The notes: a model not told the origin generated them from the letters alone. 64,000 bases of DNA from Acheta domesticus (GCA_031308135.1 JAHLJT010009436.1:216581286-216645285); one strand, 5' to 3'. Positions 11,540 through 23,656 are shown, numbered from the stretch's first letter. A program made the numbers and translations.

Positions 11540-12480
11540 TTATTTTTCTCGTCCATTGTTTACACGTTTTATCTTCTACATTCAGCTGAATAGTCAACCG
11601 TTTGCATGTACGTTTGGATCTGTGGATTATAATGCACGTTGTAAGAATAATGTAATGTTTAATTACACATAGGAAACCTTTTTAATACATTTTGAGATTT
11701 ACGGCAGATATTAAAATTGTAGAGGCCAACAACGCTTAGATTATAAGCCCAATATTGAATAAGAAAAATTTAAGTAATGTCATTGGTGGACGTTACAATA
11801 AGAAATAGTGGCCTTGATGTATAGTAGATAGTGAGACAGAATGTTTATTTTTAAATGTGACTAATGTATTTAATTTTGAATAAGATCTTAAGAATACATG
11901 TGGACCTTTTAAGATATTCGTCAAAGTGAAATGTTGATTGAACAGCAAGTTCCTATAATCTATTACAGAACGTTTCTGGAAATATTTTAAAAGCATAAAA
12001 GACTAGAAAATAAAGTGGAAAAGCATTGAGGATGAAAGAAGATAGAAAAATCTTCAAAAGATTGTCTTGACGTTGATGAAAGCTAAGTGTTATGGAATGG
12101 TTGTAAAATATTATGCGAGTGATCGTGACAGTAATTCGATCAACGTTTGCAAACACTTTGGATATATACATTTTCGAAAATTTTGATTCAAGAAAGTGCA
12201 AATAATAATTTACACGGGGACAGCGTAAGCGACACCGTTCGGAGAGCTGAAGCAATTTCGGTGGACAAATACTTTTGTCGTGTCACATTATCAGAGTAGG
12301 GAAGTTGAGTTAATTCACAAGTCCAAATATTATTTATATTGAGAAGGGAAAGTACCCTAAAAGGATCCTTCTCGGTACTTATTGGAATTCCAATCTAGTT
12401 ATTTGGACCTGCGTTCTTCGATGGTAGTTCTTGAAAACAGATTTTTACCTTTTACTCGTCTGTTGGCTCAATCATGTGAA
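11540..12480. other. AT-rich non-genic stretch
   Basis: Stops in every frame and no repeat or RNA gene recognised. Confidence 0.7.
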
Positions 12481-12498
12481 TTTCTTCTATTATAAAAA

Positions 12499-12620
12499 GT
12501 GAGATGGTTTGAACCTCGGAAAAAGGGAAATGTGGTTTATGCATTCAGCCATAAGCATATGCTAAGAGAGGAATTTCAGAGGGGTGAAGTACCGCAGGGA
12601 TGCAGAAAGGAACCACTTCG
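12499..12620. repeat. Anonymous dispersed repeat, copy B
   Basis: Direct-orientation partner of 11388-11510, 1.1 kb downstream. It contains GGTTTATGCATTCAGCCATA. Function and class are unknown. Confidence 0.65.
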
Positions 12621-12639
12621 CGTTTGAAGCACCTCTGCG

Positions 12640-13010
12640 GATTTCAATTTAGTTCCCCGGTCGGGCGTCTAAACTCGTCCATTGGTCCTCCGACTTCAAC
12701 ACGCTGTTGCATCCGTCCATCTCACTCGTTCGTTCATCGGCCCGCCTGCCGGGCGTCTCCTCATTCTCCTTCCCAATTTCCCCCTGCGCCCCCAAAGCCT
12801 CGCAGTAAAAGGGAACGCGAAAAAATTGAGTTTTGCGAGACAATCGCGTCCATTGCGCGCGCGTTCATCACAATTTCCGAAGAGCCTCTCGCCCCGACCC
12901 CCTGATTCGTTACCGGGGTGACCATGACCCCCGCAGCGCCACCACCACCACCCCTTCCTCTCGGCCGGGTTCCCCGGCGCAACAAAGCAAGTCAAATGAT
13001 CGAGGTTTCG
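12640..13010. other. Moderately GC-rich patch
   Basis: A C-rich segment on plus (12700-12800) followed by a CpG-containing segment. The open frames have no recognisable product. Confidence 0.5.
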
Positions 13011-13480
13011 AAAATAAACAATGACAATATTTCATACTCGTCGACGCTCGCCTTTCCCCGGTGTCTTTGAGGCGGCTTGATCAAAGCTCACGTTCAAACT
13101 GCACACAATCGAATGTTTCAAGGGGAAATTACACAGAAACGCTTTCAGGCTCGACGCTCGCTGTATAAGCTTCTATTCCCCTGTCGCCGTCTCAATCGAC
13201 GGAGGAAATACGGCAGCGACGGCGTAGACTTCTTGCGCAATCTGTGAGTTTACGCGATATACGTCGGCAGAGGCAAACGCGCGTTCTCTGCAATAACGGC
13301 GCGCGACGGTAGACGAACAGCGCCATGCAAAGTACTTCGATATTTTTTTTTTGCGGATAGGAATAACGTTACATACATTTTCATAAATTTTAATACGATT
13401 ACATGTCATTAACAACACGGGTACGTCAATGTAGCTGTCAACCCTTCCGTACGAGCGCAACACATGCGCTCCATATGCAG
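13011..13480. other. Non-genic mixed-composition stretch
   Basis: Nothing recognised apart from a T run near 13344-13353 and scattered CpG. Confidence 0.6.
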
Positions 13481-13600
13481 CTCAGTGGCCGGGAGGATGG
13501 GATGGGAAGAGGAGGGGAGGGGATAGAATAGTACAGGGGTGGGATGGGATTGAGAGTGGGAGTGAGAGAGGGGGGGGACCTACCCCTTCTGACACGCACC
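13481..13600. repeat. Polypurine G-rich tract
   Basis: GGGATGGGA/GGAGGGGAGGGG-type purine sequence on the plus strand with few interruptions, ending in a run of G. It is followed at 13707-13721 by about ten T and then five G. Low-complexity DNA with quadruplex or triplex potential. Confidence 0.7.
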
Positions 13601-13769
13601 CTGCCTTCCGTGCCCTCCGCACAAAACGCGGCAGAACTCGTCCGACAATGTTCCTCACTTCATCACTGACAGCCATACACCAGGGAGCACACAATGACGG
13701 TGCAGGTTTTTTTTTTGGGGGAAAATACCATATAAAATTTGTAGCCCAAGTTTCTAACTGCCATTGCAT

Positions 13770-14620
13770 CGTAATTTAACGCTGCGTACATACGAATCAA
13801 GTTTTATAAATCACAACATTCATCAAATAGAGTTTATTTCATATTGAAACACTAATAACACACATTAGTTTCAAATTTCTAGTTTTTAATTTTAACGTAA
13901 AATTATTTCAAGTCTATTTGAAGACGATTGAAAAAAGTCAGAAAGCACAAAAATAAACCGAAATTGCCGATCTATAGAAGCACTCAATGCTACCGCGAGC
14001 AAACATTTGCGCAAGAGACACAGACGATTCCGACGGAAGCACACTCAAAACCCGAGACCGGTTGTAAGCCCGAAGGGTAATATCAGTGAATCCAAACATC
14101 GACAGATTTTTCCCCTCCTCGTGCAAAACCCGACAGAACTGTCTGTACAATTCCGACGTTATACGGCGCTTGAGAGATCCCAATTTAACGCAGCGGACTG
14201 AAAATAACCAAAGGAAGGAATAAGTACTGACGGAAGGCAAAAGGGAAAAAATGTGCAATAAATATATAGATGAGAGAACAGTAAATTTAAGAAGGTAGTA
14301 CAATAAAAACAAGATCGAAAAGCGCATAAAGAATAAAAGGAAACCGAAACATTGATTCAGAAAAAAATGCTAGACAGAAATAAAAATAACAGCTACCAGA
14401 AAAATAAGAGAGAAATAATCGAGAACGTGGGATAAAGCGAAAAGCGTGTGTAAGGGGTAAAACAAGAACAAAACGCAAAAGGAAGAACGGATAAAAAACG
14501 GACAGAGGATGAATAAATAACAGACCCACCGGAGACGTCAAATATGTTAGTGGCGCCAAGAGAACCAAAAGAGCGCGAGACAGCGGGGTCAAATAGTTCA
14601 CAACCGCCGCAGATATTCCA
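13770..14620. other. AT-rich stretch, A/G-rich on plus after 14200
   Basis: No gene seen. From 14210 to 14520 the plus strand is strikingly purine-rich (A-rich), which keeps a minus-strand frame open with Leu/Phe/Ser-rich translation. I attribute that frame to the strand bias. Confidence 0.6.
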
Positions 14621-14810
14621 CCGCTTCCCGCTCACTCTAAACTCAACTTTATGCCCGGCGTCCCGGCCCGCGCGCCCGCTATATTTTCGAAAAAGATGAC
14701 CAACGCGGCGCGGCGCGGCGGTGGCGTCGCCGGCTGCGCCCGCCGTTGCGCACTTGTCCTCGTAACTCACTCGCCACCCGCGCGCGGCGCTGCCGCCTCG
14801 ATGGACTATG
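14620..14810. other. CpG-rich patch
   Basis: GC-rich with GCGCGGCGCGG-type runs, directly left of the GATA-motif cluster. No exon can be supported. Confidence 0.5.
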
Positions 14811-14818
14811 TAATCAAT

Positions 14819-14903
14819 TTATCACCGCCGCCGACGCCGGAGCCAGCGAGAATTATCGAGACTTATCGCGGCCGTATCGCGAGATAATCGCTCCAGTTTT
14901 ATC
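14819..14903. promoter_or_regulatory. Cluster of five GATA motifs
   Basis: GATAA or its complement TTATC occurs at 14819-14823, 14853-14857, 14863-14867, 14883-14887 and 14899-14903. Three are followed by GC, giving TTATCGC or its equivalent. GATA-family zinc-finger factors bind WGATAR. About one such 5-mer per 500 bp is expected on either strand, so five in 85 bp is a notable cluster. The link to an actual enhancer is inference. Confidence 0.4.
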
Positions 14904-14909
14904 GCTTCA

Positions 14910-15640
14910 TCCGCGCTACGCCCCTTCGCCGGAATCAAGATTCACGTTTGTTGTTCTCCTTTTTTTTATATCCAATCTCGTAGCGTGTTGCGCGGAAAAA
15001 GAGATATAAACTGCATTTCAATGCCCTTTGTGTTCATAAATCCACGGCCGAGGATATTTTCCCTGTGACGTATGATGGGGGTAAATATCGTTTGTTCCAG
15101 TCGAGACTGAAAAGTTAACGCTGTCAGACGCAGACGAAATCCTTGTGAGGGCCCGCAGAGGGAGCTGCGGTGACACGATTGGGACGCCGTAAGAGCGGTA
15201 GAGGTAGATGTGAAAGAAAACGCTGTAAGCGGCGCCACTTGAAACTATTACAGGACAGGCGGTGCTGCACTTACAGTAGAGATATAGTAAATAAGAGCCG
15301 CCTCTATATGGGAAGCATGTTGTTAATAAACCGGCAATTGCATCGTATTGTGGGCATGTTTCCTGAAACCTTAGAATGAAATTGGTGGGATGTTAATAAC
15401 ATCGGGATGGTGATATGCTGTGATATGATATTGTAAGGCCAAAATTACGGAACGGAACAATAGCTCAACCTACCCAGATTATACTAATTCGGATATCATA
15501 CGATTTGGTGATTGTGATCATGGTGTTCATGGCACTGAGATTGTATTTCATTAGCGTTGGTACTCATGGTTCTCTATAATTCTAATATGCCATCAGAGAC
15601 CAATTTCAGGAATTAATAATTAAATTATGGAAGAGGGTAA
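14910..15640. other. Non-genic mixed-composition stretch
   Basis: No repeat, RNA or exon recognised. Confidence 0.6.
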
Positions 15641-16130
15641 ATGAAATGCATAAACAACTTCTGACAAGGAAAACAGACCAATTCCGAGAAAACGAACGCT
15701 CGTTGACAGAGGGAGCGACCCCAACGGCAAATCGCGTCGGCGGAATCTGCACAGGCAGCAACGACAGTACGCGACGCGGCGCCTGCGCGGTGCGCGCTCC
15801 TGCGGCAGACAGCGTGGGCCCGGCGGCGGCGGCGACGGAAAAAAACAAAAACGAAACAAAAACAAACGCATACAATCTGCGCGAGATAAACAATGAATTT
15901 CAAGCGCAGCCGTTGCAGCTCACGCGCGTGCTATACGTCACGCGCCCTCTGGGAACCAGGAATGCCACGCTCGCCGCCCGCCCCTGTGTCGTCGCTCCTG
16001 TCCTCCGCCCGCACACATCCTTTATCCTCCTCTCCAACCGCCCTCCCTACGCCAAACCACGGGTCTTCGCTCTCTGTCCGTCTTGATTTTTTCTTTGCAA
16101 TTACCCCCTCGCATGATGCTGGTACAGGTC
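15641..16130. other. Moderately CpG-rich patch
   Basis: A plus-strand frame is open for 146 codons (15646-16086), with an overlapping frame on minus. Neither translation shows a known domain. The composition (GCGCGGCG runs, CCCGCC) explains them. Confidence 0.5.
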
Positions 16131-16920
16131 CTTAACAGGGCTTACCATGAAAAAAAAAATTAGTCACCTATAATTTGAAACACGGACGTAGAAAAGAAAG
16201 GAAGGATAGTTGAGCACATTCTACAGCAACGGAGGAACGATAATAAGTGAATGAACGGGGGACATTCTGCTGGAAATCCGTCTCACACCAATTCCAGGTG
16301 AATAGTTCATAATTCAAAACACGATACATACAGGGTGGTGGGGTAAGGATTCTCAAGCTCAAGAAAGAAGTCGCAGATTATACATCTCTCCCATATTTCA
16401 CTAGAACTTTTTACTGTGTTTTTCCCTCATCAAAAATAAATAAAAATCATATCAAAAAGATGACAGATAAACTTTCAGTTCTTTCATCTCTCATGCAAGT
16501 ACACACACAGACATTTCTCCCCAGAAAAAGGTATTATTAAATGCTTAAACTAGGTAAGAATGGATAATTTTTATGTTATTCAAATATATAATATTTGAGC
16601 ATAAAACGAGCGAGTGTTAGAAAGCAACTCTTCTAACGTCCCCCGACTTCTCACCTCAACCATTTGCTCTTCCAATTCCAAACACAGAGCAGGCTTAGCA
16701 TAACTAATAACATATGCTAACAGATAAAGAAAACGTAAGCAGCTGCCGGTCAAAACTAGTGACCGAAAGGCAACCAAACCACGAGAATGTTCGTCCGCAC
16801 ATGCCACCCACACGTCGGCCCTCGCCTGCCCTTTCACTGGGCTCGCACGCGCCGGGGCAAGGGCCGCCACAGCAGCAATCTGATTAAAGATTCGTGAAGC
16901 CAAATGTAACTTTTAACTGC
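16131..16920. other. AT-rich non-genic stretch
   Basis: Nothing recognised. An isolated donor-like CTAGGTAAGAATGG lies at about 16550 on the plus strand, with no exon to attach it to. Confidence 0.6.
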
Positions 16921-16974
16921 TGCCATAACGTACGCCTCCTACGCGAATTACCGCCCCGCTGTTGCCGAATCAAC

Positions 16975-17060
16975 GCGCTGCTATAAAAACGAACGAGCGC
17001 AGCGCAGCGCAGAGTGTGGAAAACGGGCCGCTCCCGGCAGCGTCGGCATCGGGAAGTCAG
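16975..17060 (+). promoter_or_regulatory. Possible TATA-type core promoter
   Basis: TATAAAAA lies at 16982-16989 at the end of a CpG-containing block. The region 25-30 bp downstream is GCGCAGCGCAGAGTG, and an arthropod-initiator-like TCAGT occurs later, near 17057. The downstream sequence becomes a (GGT)n array rather than an exon, which weakens the call. Confidence 0.25.
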
Positions 17061-17084
17061 TGGAGTTGGCGGGAAAATTACGGT

Positions 17085-17760
17085 GGCATTCGGTGGTACT
17101 TGTTGGTTGAGGTGTTGACGGTGGTGATGGGAATTCGTGGTAGTGGTGGTGGTGGTGGTGGAGTTTGTGGTGGTGGTGGTGTTGGTGAGGGTGATGGTGG
17201 TGGTGGTGTTGGTGAGGGTGGTGGTGTTGGTGGTGGAGTTTGTGGTGATGGTGGTGAGTTGGTGGTGGTGGTAGAGTTTTTGGTGGTGGCGGTGATGATG
17301 GTAGTGGTGTTAGTGGTTGAAATGACAATTGCGGTGATAGTGATATGGATAGTGGTGACGGCGGAAATGATTGTGGTAGTGATGATTATGGTGGTGAGTG
17401 GTAGCTGCGGCGGAGATAACAGTGGCGGCGGCAGAGGCATGATACCTGTGTGGTTGAGGCGACGCAGGTGGCCGGATGATTATTGTTTGCCGATTTTGGT
17501 ATGGTGGGCTTGAAATGGAGCGGTGTTGATAATGTTGGTGGTGTGGATGGTGATGGTGGGTGATTGGGAGAAGGTAGTGGTGGCGGAGGTGTAGTTGATG
17601 CGGTTCAGCGACGGATTATCGAGGGTGTAGTGAACGAGAAGCGGGATGGCGGCGTTTGCGGGGGCGGCGGCGTGGCGGCGGCGGCGTGGCGACGGTGGGG
17701 GGTGGCGATGTGGTGGCGATGTGGCGGCGATGTCGCGGTAATGTGGCAAGAGGAGTGACG
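17085..17760. repeat. (GGT)n/(GGC)n tract, G-rich on plus
   Basis: 17100-17420 is a long interrupted GGT array (GTGGTGGTG with GGA, GAT and TTG variants). 17500-17750 continues as GGT/GGTGTGG and GGCGGCG blocks, including GGTGGCGATGTGGCGGCGAT-type repeats near 17700. All open frames here are simple-repeat translations (Gly/Val-rich or Pro/His/Thr-rich). Confidence 0.9.
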
Positions 17761-18690
17761 GTGGTGTCACGTCAGTTTAGAAGTGGTGAGGAGCCGGTGC
17801 AGGACAATAAGGCGATGGCATGCTGGCGGTAAGGTGCTGATGTAGCAGCAGTGTGACAGCAGTTTAGGACCTGTGTGCAGGTGACGTGGGAACATTAAGG
17901 TGGCGGTAATATGGCAATGTGGCGACAGTGGTAGCGATGGCAACGGCGTCCGCGAGCGGGCGAGCGCATGCAACGCCTTACCGGAGATCTGATCGAAGCC
18001 TTCGACAGCTGCAGCCGCGAACGCGGTAACGTAATCAGTTGCGCCGCCTCCCAGGGCAATGGGGTGCTCGGGTCAAGACCTGAAGAAATGGGAAAATCAT
18101 CTGGAGAGCAATTGCAGGTCCATGTAGAGAATGGACCAGGAAGAGGTTAGATCGGTATTACGATGCATTTGGATGTATTCTGTGCACAAAAGCCACGATG
18201 GTATTCGGTTAATTATCAATACTGCAGATAAAAAAGAAGGTACATAAAATGATTCATTTTAGACAACGTTGCCGTCAAATACTATTTAAAAATTGAAGAA
18301 AATAGTTTTCTATTAAAGTTATTATTATAACTATTAGTTACAATTAATATTATGCTGACTTTTCCCACACATCGTAAAATTGTGTTTCAACTCTCCTTAA
18401 TTACTCTCACTTCTTTGATTTGTTCTTAGATTGCTGAATCCTGATTCAGAATTTATAGTTGAGAAACACTGCCGCCCCATCTATCTCAGAGTCGACGCTT
18501 TTCCTCCAGTTCTCATCTTCTCTCGCCCTTTTATGTCGCCAGCCAACGCCGCTTATTTCTTTCCCCTCAAGCGCTGGCCGCCACTTATTGCAGTTACGCT
18601 GATCCAAAAGCCAATAACACGAGCGGAAAAATGCAACAGCCTATTCCATCCTCCCGCTAGCCGCCGTATCTGGATATATTGAGAGTAAGA
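17761..18690. other. Non-genic stretch, AT-rich after 18150
   Basis: 17761-17960 carries residual GGTGGCG-like and GCAGTGTGGCGAC-like sequence. From 18150 the DNA is AT-rich with stops in all frames. No gene recognised. Confidence 0.6.
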
Positions 18691-19250
18691 GGGCACGGGG
18701 AGGCAGGCAGTCGACAGCGCCAGCGGCAGCGCGGAGATGGGGGAGACCGGGACGAGGGTACCAACGGCGGCTGCGAGTGTGGCTGGGCCGCCGAGGACAT
18801 AAGTCGCAGCGGAAACGACGAGGGTGGTGGGGATGGAGGGGGAACGAGGAACGGGGAGCCGGAGGGCGGGGGACTGGGAGACGGGGAACGGGCGAGGATG
18901 AAGGGTGACGGGGCGAAACCGAAGGGACGGGGAATGGGGACAGAGGACGGAGGACGGGGGATGGTGGGACGGGGGGTCAGGAGAATGGGGGGATGGTGGT
19001 CGAGGGAATGGGGGGACGGAGGGGCGGGGGGGGGACGGAGGGGGGACGGAGGGGCGGGGGGACGGAGGGGGGACGGAGGGGGCGGGGGGACGGAGGGGCG
19101 GGGGGACGGAGGGGCGGGGGACGGAGCGACGGGACAATGTGGTGACGGAGGGGGATGGAGGATAGGAGGGGGACAGCAAATTCGGTGTGGCGAGGGTAGG
19201 GGCGAGGATGGGAGGCGGGGGGACGACGGAGGCAGTGGGAGAGAGCGCTC
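18691..19250. repeat. G-rich minisatellite island, 16-bp unit core
   Basis: Strongly G-rich on plus. The core at 19010-19128 repeats CGGAGGGGCGGGGGGA (16 bp) and shorter GGGGGACGGAGG variants. The minus frame is Pro/Ser-rich and open for 243 codons (18553-19284). The plus frame is Gly/Arg-rich. Both are artefacts of the array. High quadruplex potential. Confidence 0.9.
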
Positions 19251-20390
19251 TGATACAGACGCATGCGGACCCGCCCTCGCACATAACCTACAGAAATACA
19301 GACGTCGCCATCACTCGACTTCTGCCCCTGGGGCTCCCAATGGTTTACTACATATAACATTTTATGTGGACCGCAACCCGCGCCACGACCGCCTCTAGTG
19401 CCCTGGCGCCTCGGCGAGACTATCCGTCACCCACCGACTTCGAAGGGAAGATGCGGCGTTTGGTGGGTTGGAGTTGGGACGAAGACGGACTCGGAGGATA
19501 ACACAGAATGAGGTAGGGCAATGATGAGTCGAACAACTTGATGGTTTGGGGAGAGACGGGCGAAGAAGAAGGATCTCATGAAAGAAATCGGAAGGGAGAA
19601 AGAAGATAGAAAAATATTACAAAATGATGCAACGCGGTAGATGCATTGAAGGCAAGAGACAGATACTGGCGAAGGGTCGCGTCGCGGATACTGCCAAGAG
19701 ATTAAGTAGCAAGATTTAAAAGGAAAATGTTCGAGAGTACCCTAAACTAACCTACGAATCTAAGGCGTGAGGTAAACGATTAATTAAGAATAATGTATGA
19801 AAATTGTTAATAACGGGGAGAAATAAAAAAACAAAACGTACATTCTTCATGTCTTCTCTAACAATTTCCCTTCAAAGAAGAAATTATAAAATGTCATCAT
19901 GAAATTTTATTGTACACCATTATCAAACGCTTTCTGTTATACCCAAAACAATTGCAGAAATCTAGGAACCAAAATTATTTACTGACTGATACAAAAGAAC
20001 TATTGAATCAATGTTAAGTATTCTTACCTGTGAATACAGATTTCGCGTGACCCCAAATATCATTTCCCATTAATATTATTGCCCTTTGTTAAGTCATCTG
20101 AACTGATATCTACTCGCCAAAATATGTCATAAATTGCAAGAACTATTCAAAGCCGAACTATTTCATTTGGAACATATCTTAGGTAATGAACATATCTTAA
20201 AGTCAATGAACGCTATAAATTCAATGCATGTTAAAACATAAAATAATTAATATAAATGAATATTACTCTACTACTTTTACTTGTGAAGTAAAATCGCATT
20301 AAAGAAATTCGAGTCTAGATTTCCGCAGCAATCACAAATACAAACCAACAAACTATCCACGCATACCAACGCATGTCCCCTGTCTTCAAC
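19251..20390. other. Non-genic stretch, AT-rich after 19780
   Basis: No gene seen. On the minus strand CACAG|GTAAGA at about 20031-20040 is a good donor-like match, but no coherent exon precedes it. Confidence 0.6.
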
Positions 20391-20745
20391 GGTGCTAGTT
20401 GAGCCTGACATCAGTTCCGAGCCTCTCCCGTCGGAGCAAAACGCCAGGGCAAGCAGGCGCCCAACGCCAGGCGACGACGCGGCGCGGCGCGGCGTGGCGC
20501 GAAGGCGATCGCCGAAGAAGCGACCCGAGCGAATCGCCCACGCCTCCTCGCCCGCGCCGGCCTCGGCTCAGTATTCATTATGCAAATACATAAACGTTCT
20601 TTTTCTTCTTCCCGCGGCTTCTCCGTTTCCCTTTTATTTATGCCCGCGGCCGCCGCCGCATGGCTCGACCCGGCAACGGTGAGCCCGAACCGCGCGGACG
20701 CCCAACGGTCGCGCACCCGCCGCGATAAAATATAGTCCCGTATTC
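20391..20745. other. CpG-rich island
   Basis: GC-rich with GGCGCGGCGCGGCG and GCCGCCGCCGC runs. An initiator-like TCAGTT lies at 20411-20416 without a downstream promoter element. A promoter-type island is possible. Confidence 0.45.
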
Positions 20746-20859
20746 ATGCGCGTGTCCTATGCGGAATTAGCTAATGTAGTTCCCGTGTAAGTCTTGTAAT
20801 AGCGAGAAAATAATAATTATAAAATATCGTCGGCGAAAAATAACAAGCGCGATCTTTTA

Positions 20860-21270
20860 TGCCTTGAGGAGGAGGAGGAGGAGGAGGAGAAAAAGACGGA
20901 GGAGGCAACGACTTTGGAGGCCACGGCGGTGGCGGGCGGTAGTGGGAGGAGGTACAGGTGGCGGTGGCGGCAGTGGAGGAAACGACGTTGGAGACCAAGG
21001 TGGCGGTGGAAGCGGCAGAGATGGTGGCAGCAGAGGAGGTGGAGGCAATGGCATTGGAAACAACAGCGGGGGCGGTAGAGGGGGGGGGGCAAGGAGGTGC
21101 AGGAGGACGAGATGGCGGCTGCCGCGGCGGACGTTGTTATTTGCATTCACGCCGACCTTGCACGCGGCCGGGGGCGGAGGCGGCGGCGAGGGCGGAGGTC
21201 ACGACGGAGGGCCAGCGACCGCTCGCTGTCGCCGAAACCACGCCGCCGCGCCGTGTCGTCGCGGTATGAT
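20860..21270. repeat. (GGA)n to (GGC/GGT) purine-rich tract
   Basis: 20865-20900 is a near-pure GGA repeat on plus. It decays through GGTGGCGGTGG and GGAGGTGGAGG to a G-run near 21081. From 21100 to 21270 it is CpG-rich. Open frames are repeat-driven (Gly/Arg/Ala-rich on plus, Pro/Leu-rich on minus). Confidence 0.85.
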
Positions 21271-21364
21271 CGGGGTGATCTCAGCAGCCTCTGGCAACAC
21301 CGCCGCCCGGGGGGACTTCGAATACAGTACTTACAATAAGGAACTGGTTGGCGATTCACTGATT

Positions 21365-22600
21365 GCTTAAATATTAACTACCAATGATATGCTTGATTTT
21401 CACTGTTGATATATTTATCCCAAAATATTAAAATAAATACAAACCTGATCATTCTTTAAATTTATCAGTTGTTGTACATTTAATCCCAACTTTCATTATC
21501 ATTATTACAGGCATTTCTAATCAGCCGTTTTCTACGTTATACAGAGTCGCGGGGCAGAATATGGATCTATTTGCATTTCAATGGCCAATGTATTATCTTA
21601 TGGTAGAGAGGGTTTTGTTGATTTGATTTGAAGAGTTTCCCTGCTGAATATATAAGTCGGGAAATAATATTCCACCTTATGCCTCGCGGTCCCTTCCGGC
21701 GTCGCGTAACTGCTGGCTCCATTCGCAATCACCACCATCACCGTTTCCACGGTCTGCGCCCAAGAAGTGACGCCGAAAACCAGCCGTTTTGGCCTCCCGT
21801 CTGCGACCGAAGATCTGTAATGCTTTATGGATTGCTATTAGAGTATATGAAATATAAATTTTAATTTCCTTTTTAAAAATGCAAAAGTTTTTCTTCCCTT
21901 CAATTATCCCTTCTTCTATTAACAATTTAGAACTTATTTAGTATCTCTGCTATCTATGCGGTTTTGACTCTATGTACTCTTGAATTTCCAGAGAAATGTT
22001 TTTTTTAAATTTATTTTTCTTCCTGTTCGGCATAATATGCCTTTCAGGGGTTTTAATATACAAACTTATAATACAGCATAATTTTTGGTCTTTTGGCTAA
22101 CGGTATTTGAGGAAGGCCACACGGCTACCTCAAATAAACAAAGTGTGCAGAGCAGTAATTCAGATGGGATTGTTTTAAGTTTTATTAGCGTTTAATCTAA
22201 ACTCTTTAAGTTGTTTTACAGATGATTCTTTTCAATAAATTTTATTTTTAAAAAATAATGAAATAATAACATTCCATTTGGTTACCTGTAAGGTTTAAAG
22301 GTGCAATGCTGACAAATTCACTTTAACATATTTTTAGTTTCGCGGTTTTTCATAAACAATTACTCCAGCCAGAGTTCTTACCATGTAGTACCTTTCTAAT
22401 ATGTTTTCCTACGTTGTTATCCAAAGTCTCCTTGCCTTGTGTCAACATGTTATTGTGGTGCCTAGAATACCTGGGACTCGCATAAATGTGCTAAACATTT
22501 TAACTGAAACAATAATATTGAAAGCCACTAATTAACATTCATAACGTAGCGTAAACAAAGTAATATTTTAAAATTTCTGTAACGTTACCATTCTCTCCAC
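21365..22600. other. AT-rich non-genic stretch
   Basis: Stops in all frames and no repeat family or RNA gene recognised in about 1.2 kb. Confidence 0.7.
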
Positions 22601-22617
22601 AAAGCCTCCGGCGCGGC

Positions 22618-23160
22618 GGGGCAGAAGGACGTGGTTAGGGCGGGGCGGAGCGGGGCGGGGCGGGGCGGAGCGGAGCGGGGCGGGGCGGAGCGGGGCGGGG
22701 CGGGGCGGGGCGGAGCGGGGCGGGGTGGAGCGGAGCGGAGCGGGGCGGGGCGGGGCGGGGCGGAGCGGGGCGGGAGGGGCGGGGCGGAGCGAGGCGGGGC
22801 GGAGCGGGGCGGGGCGGTAAGGGGCCAGGCGGGGCGGGGAGGGAGGTCGAAGGGACGAGGCGGGGTGGGGCAGGGGGCGTGGCGGAGTGGGGCAGGGGTC
22901 GTGGCGGGGTGGGGCAGGGGGCGTGGCGGGGTAGGGCAGGGGGCGTGGCGGGGTGGGGCAGGGGACGTGGCGGGGTGGGGCAGTGGGCGCGGCGGGGTGG
23001 GGCAGGGGGCGCTGGCGGGGTGGGGCAGGGGGCGCGGCGGGGTGGGGTACGGGGCGTGGTGGGGTGGGGCAGGGGGCGGGGCAGGGTATGGTGGAGCGGG
23101 GCAAGGGGCGGAGGTGGTTGGGATGGGCGGACGGGGCGGACGGGGCGGGGCGGGCAGAAA
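22618..23160. repeat. G-rich island: (GGGCG)n pentamer array and a 22-bp minisatellite
   Basis: 22635-22850 is an interrupted GGGCG/GGAGC pentanucleotide array. 22860-23095 is a minisatellite of about 22 bp whose unit runs GGGGCAGGGGGCGTGGCGG then GGT, with GCG and CTGG variants. Both strands are open in several frames for 150-246 codons (Gly/Arg-rich on plus, Pro/Ala/Arg-rich on minus); these are not genes. Confidence 0.92.
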
Positions 23161-23394
23161 GGCTCCGAGCGCAATGCTCCATTGCCGAGATGTTTCCGTT
23201 CATGCGCTAGCCTTTCACCCGGCGAGGAATGCACCTGTGCTCTCACGAGGGAGCTTCACCGCCGCTGCCCTTTCCCGGGTCAAGGCTGCCACCACCGATC
23301 CGGCCGTCACCCCTTGCGCTGGCTACCAACGCTACTCGCGCTTCTGGGAGAGCAATGACGTCAGGTTATGACGAGTCAAAATTACCTATCGACA

Positions 23395-23560
23395 ATAACG
23401 GCACGACTGTCATCCCAGTCGCGGTCACACCGGGACCACGAGCCATAATACTTCAAGCTCAGTTCTGGAAACGTAATGTCAAATACTTGATCCCACCGGG
23501 ATTCGGGCCCGGGACCTTCTGATTTCCAGACGTGCTCCAACAGATTCAGTTATGGAATCT
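23395..23560 (-). mobile_element. tRNA-like SINE fragment
   Basis: On the minus strand the sequence reads like a tRNA 5' half: TAACTGAATCTGTTGGAGCA, then CTGGAAATCAGAAGGTCCCG, then GGCCCGAATCCCGG. The last is box B with T to C changes. It continues for over 100 bp of unrelated body, as SINEs do. No TSD was found. A degenerate tRNA pseudogene is the alternative. Confidence 0.5.
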
Positions 23561-23627
23561 AACTTCGCATTCGTGTCAATTTAACTAATCTTGTGGCGAT
23601 CAGCATTGGTATATACGATCCAATTGC

Positions 23628-23656
23628 CATGAAGGGAGACATGTTCTCCCTTCATG
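23628..23656. repeat. Perfect inverted repeat, 12-bp arms
   Basis: CATGAAGGGAGA and its exact complement TCTCCCTTCATG are separated by 5 bp. By rough counting fewer than 0.1 such hairpins with a short loop are expected by chance in a window this size. No role is known. Confidence 0.8.

Noticed and set aside
18553..19284. 243-codon Pro/Ser-rich frame resembling an extensin-like or mucin-like protein
   Set aside because: Entirely produced by the 16-bp G-rich repeat; no signal peptide or conserved block.
22568..23371. Overlapping frames of 203-246 codons on both strands
   Set aside because: They are translations of a GGGCG pentamer array and a 22-bp minisatellite. Mutually antisense frames of equal quality argue against coding.
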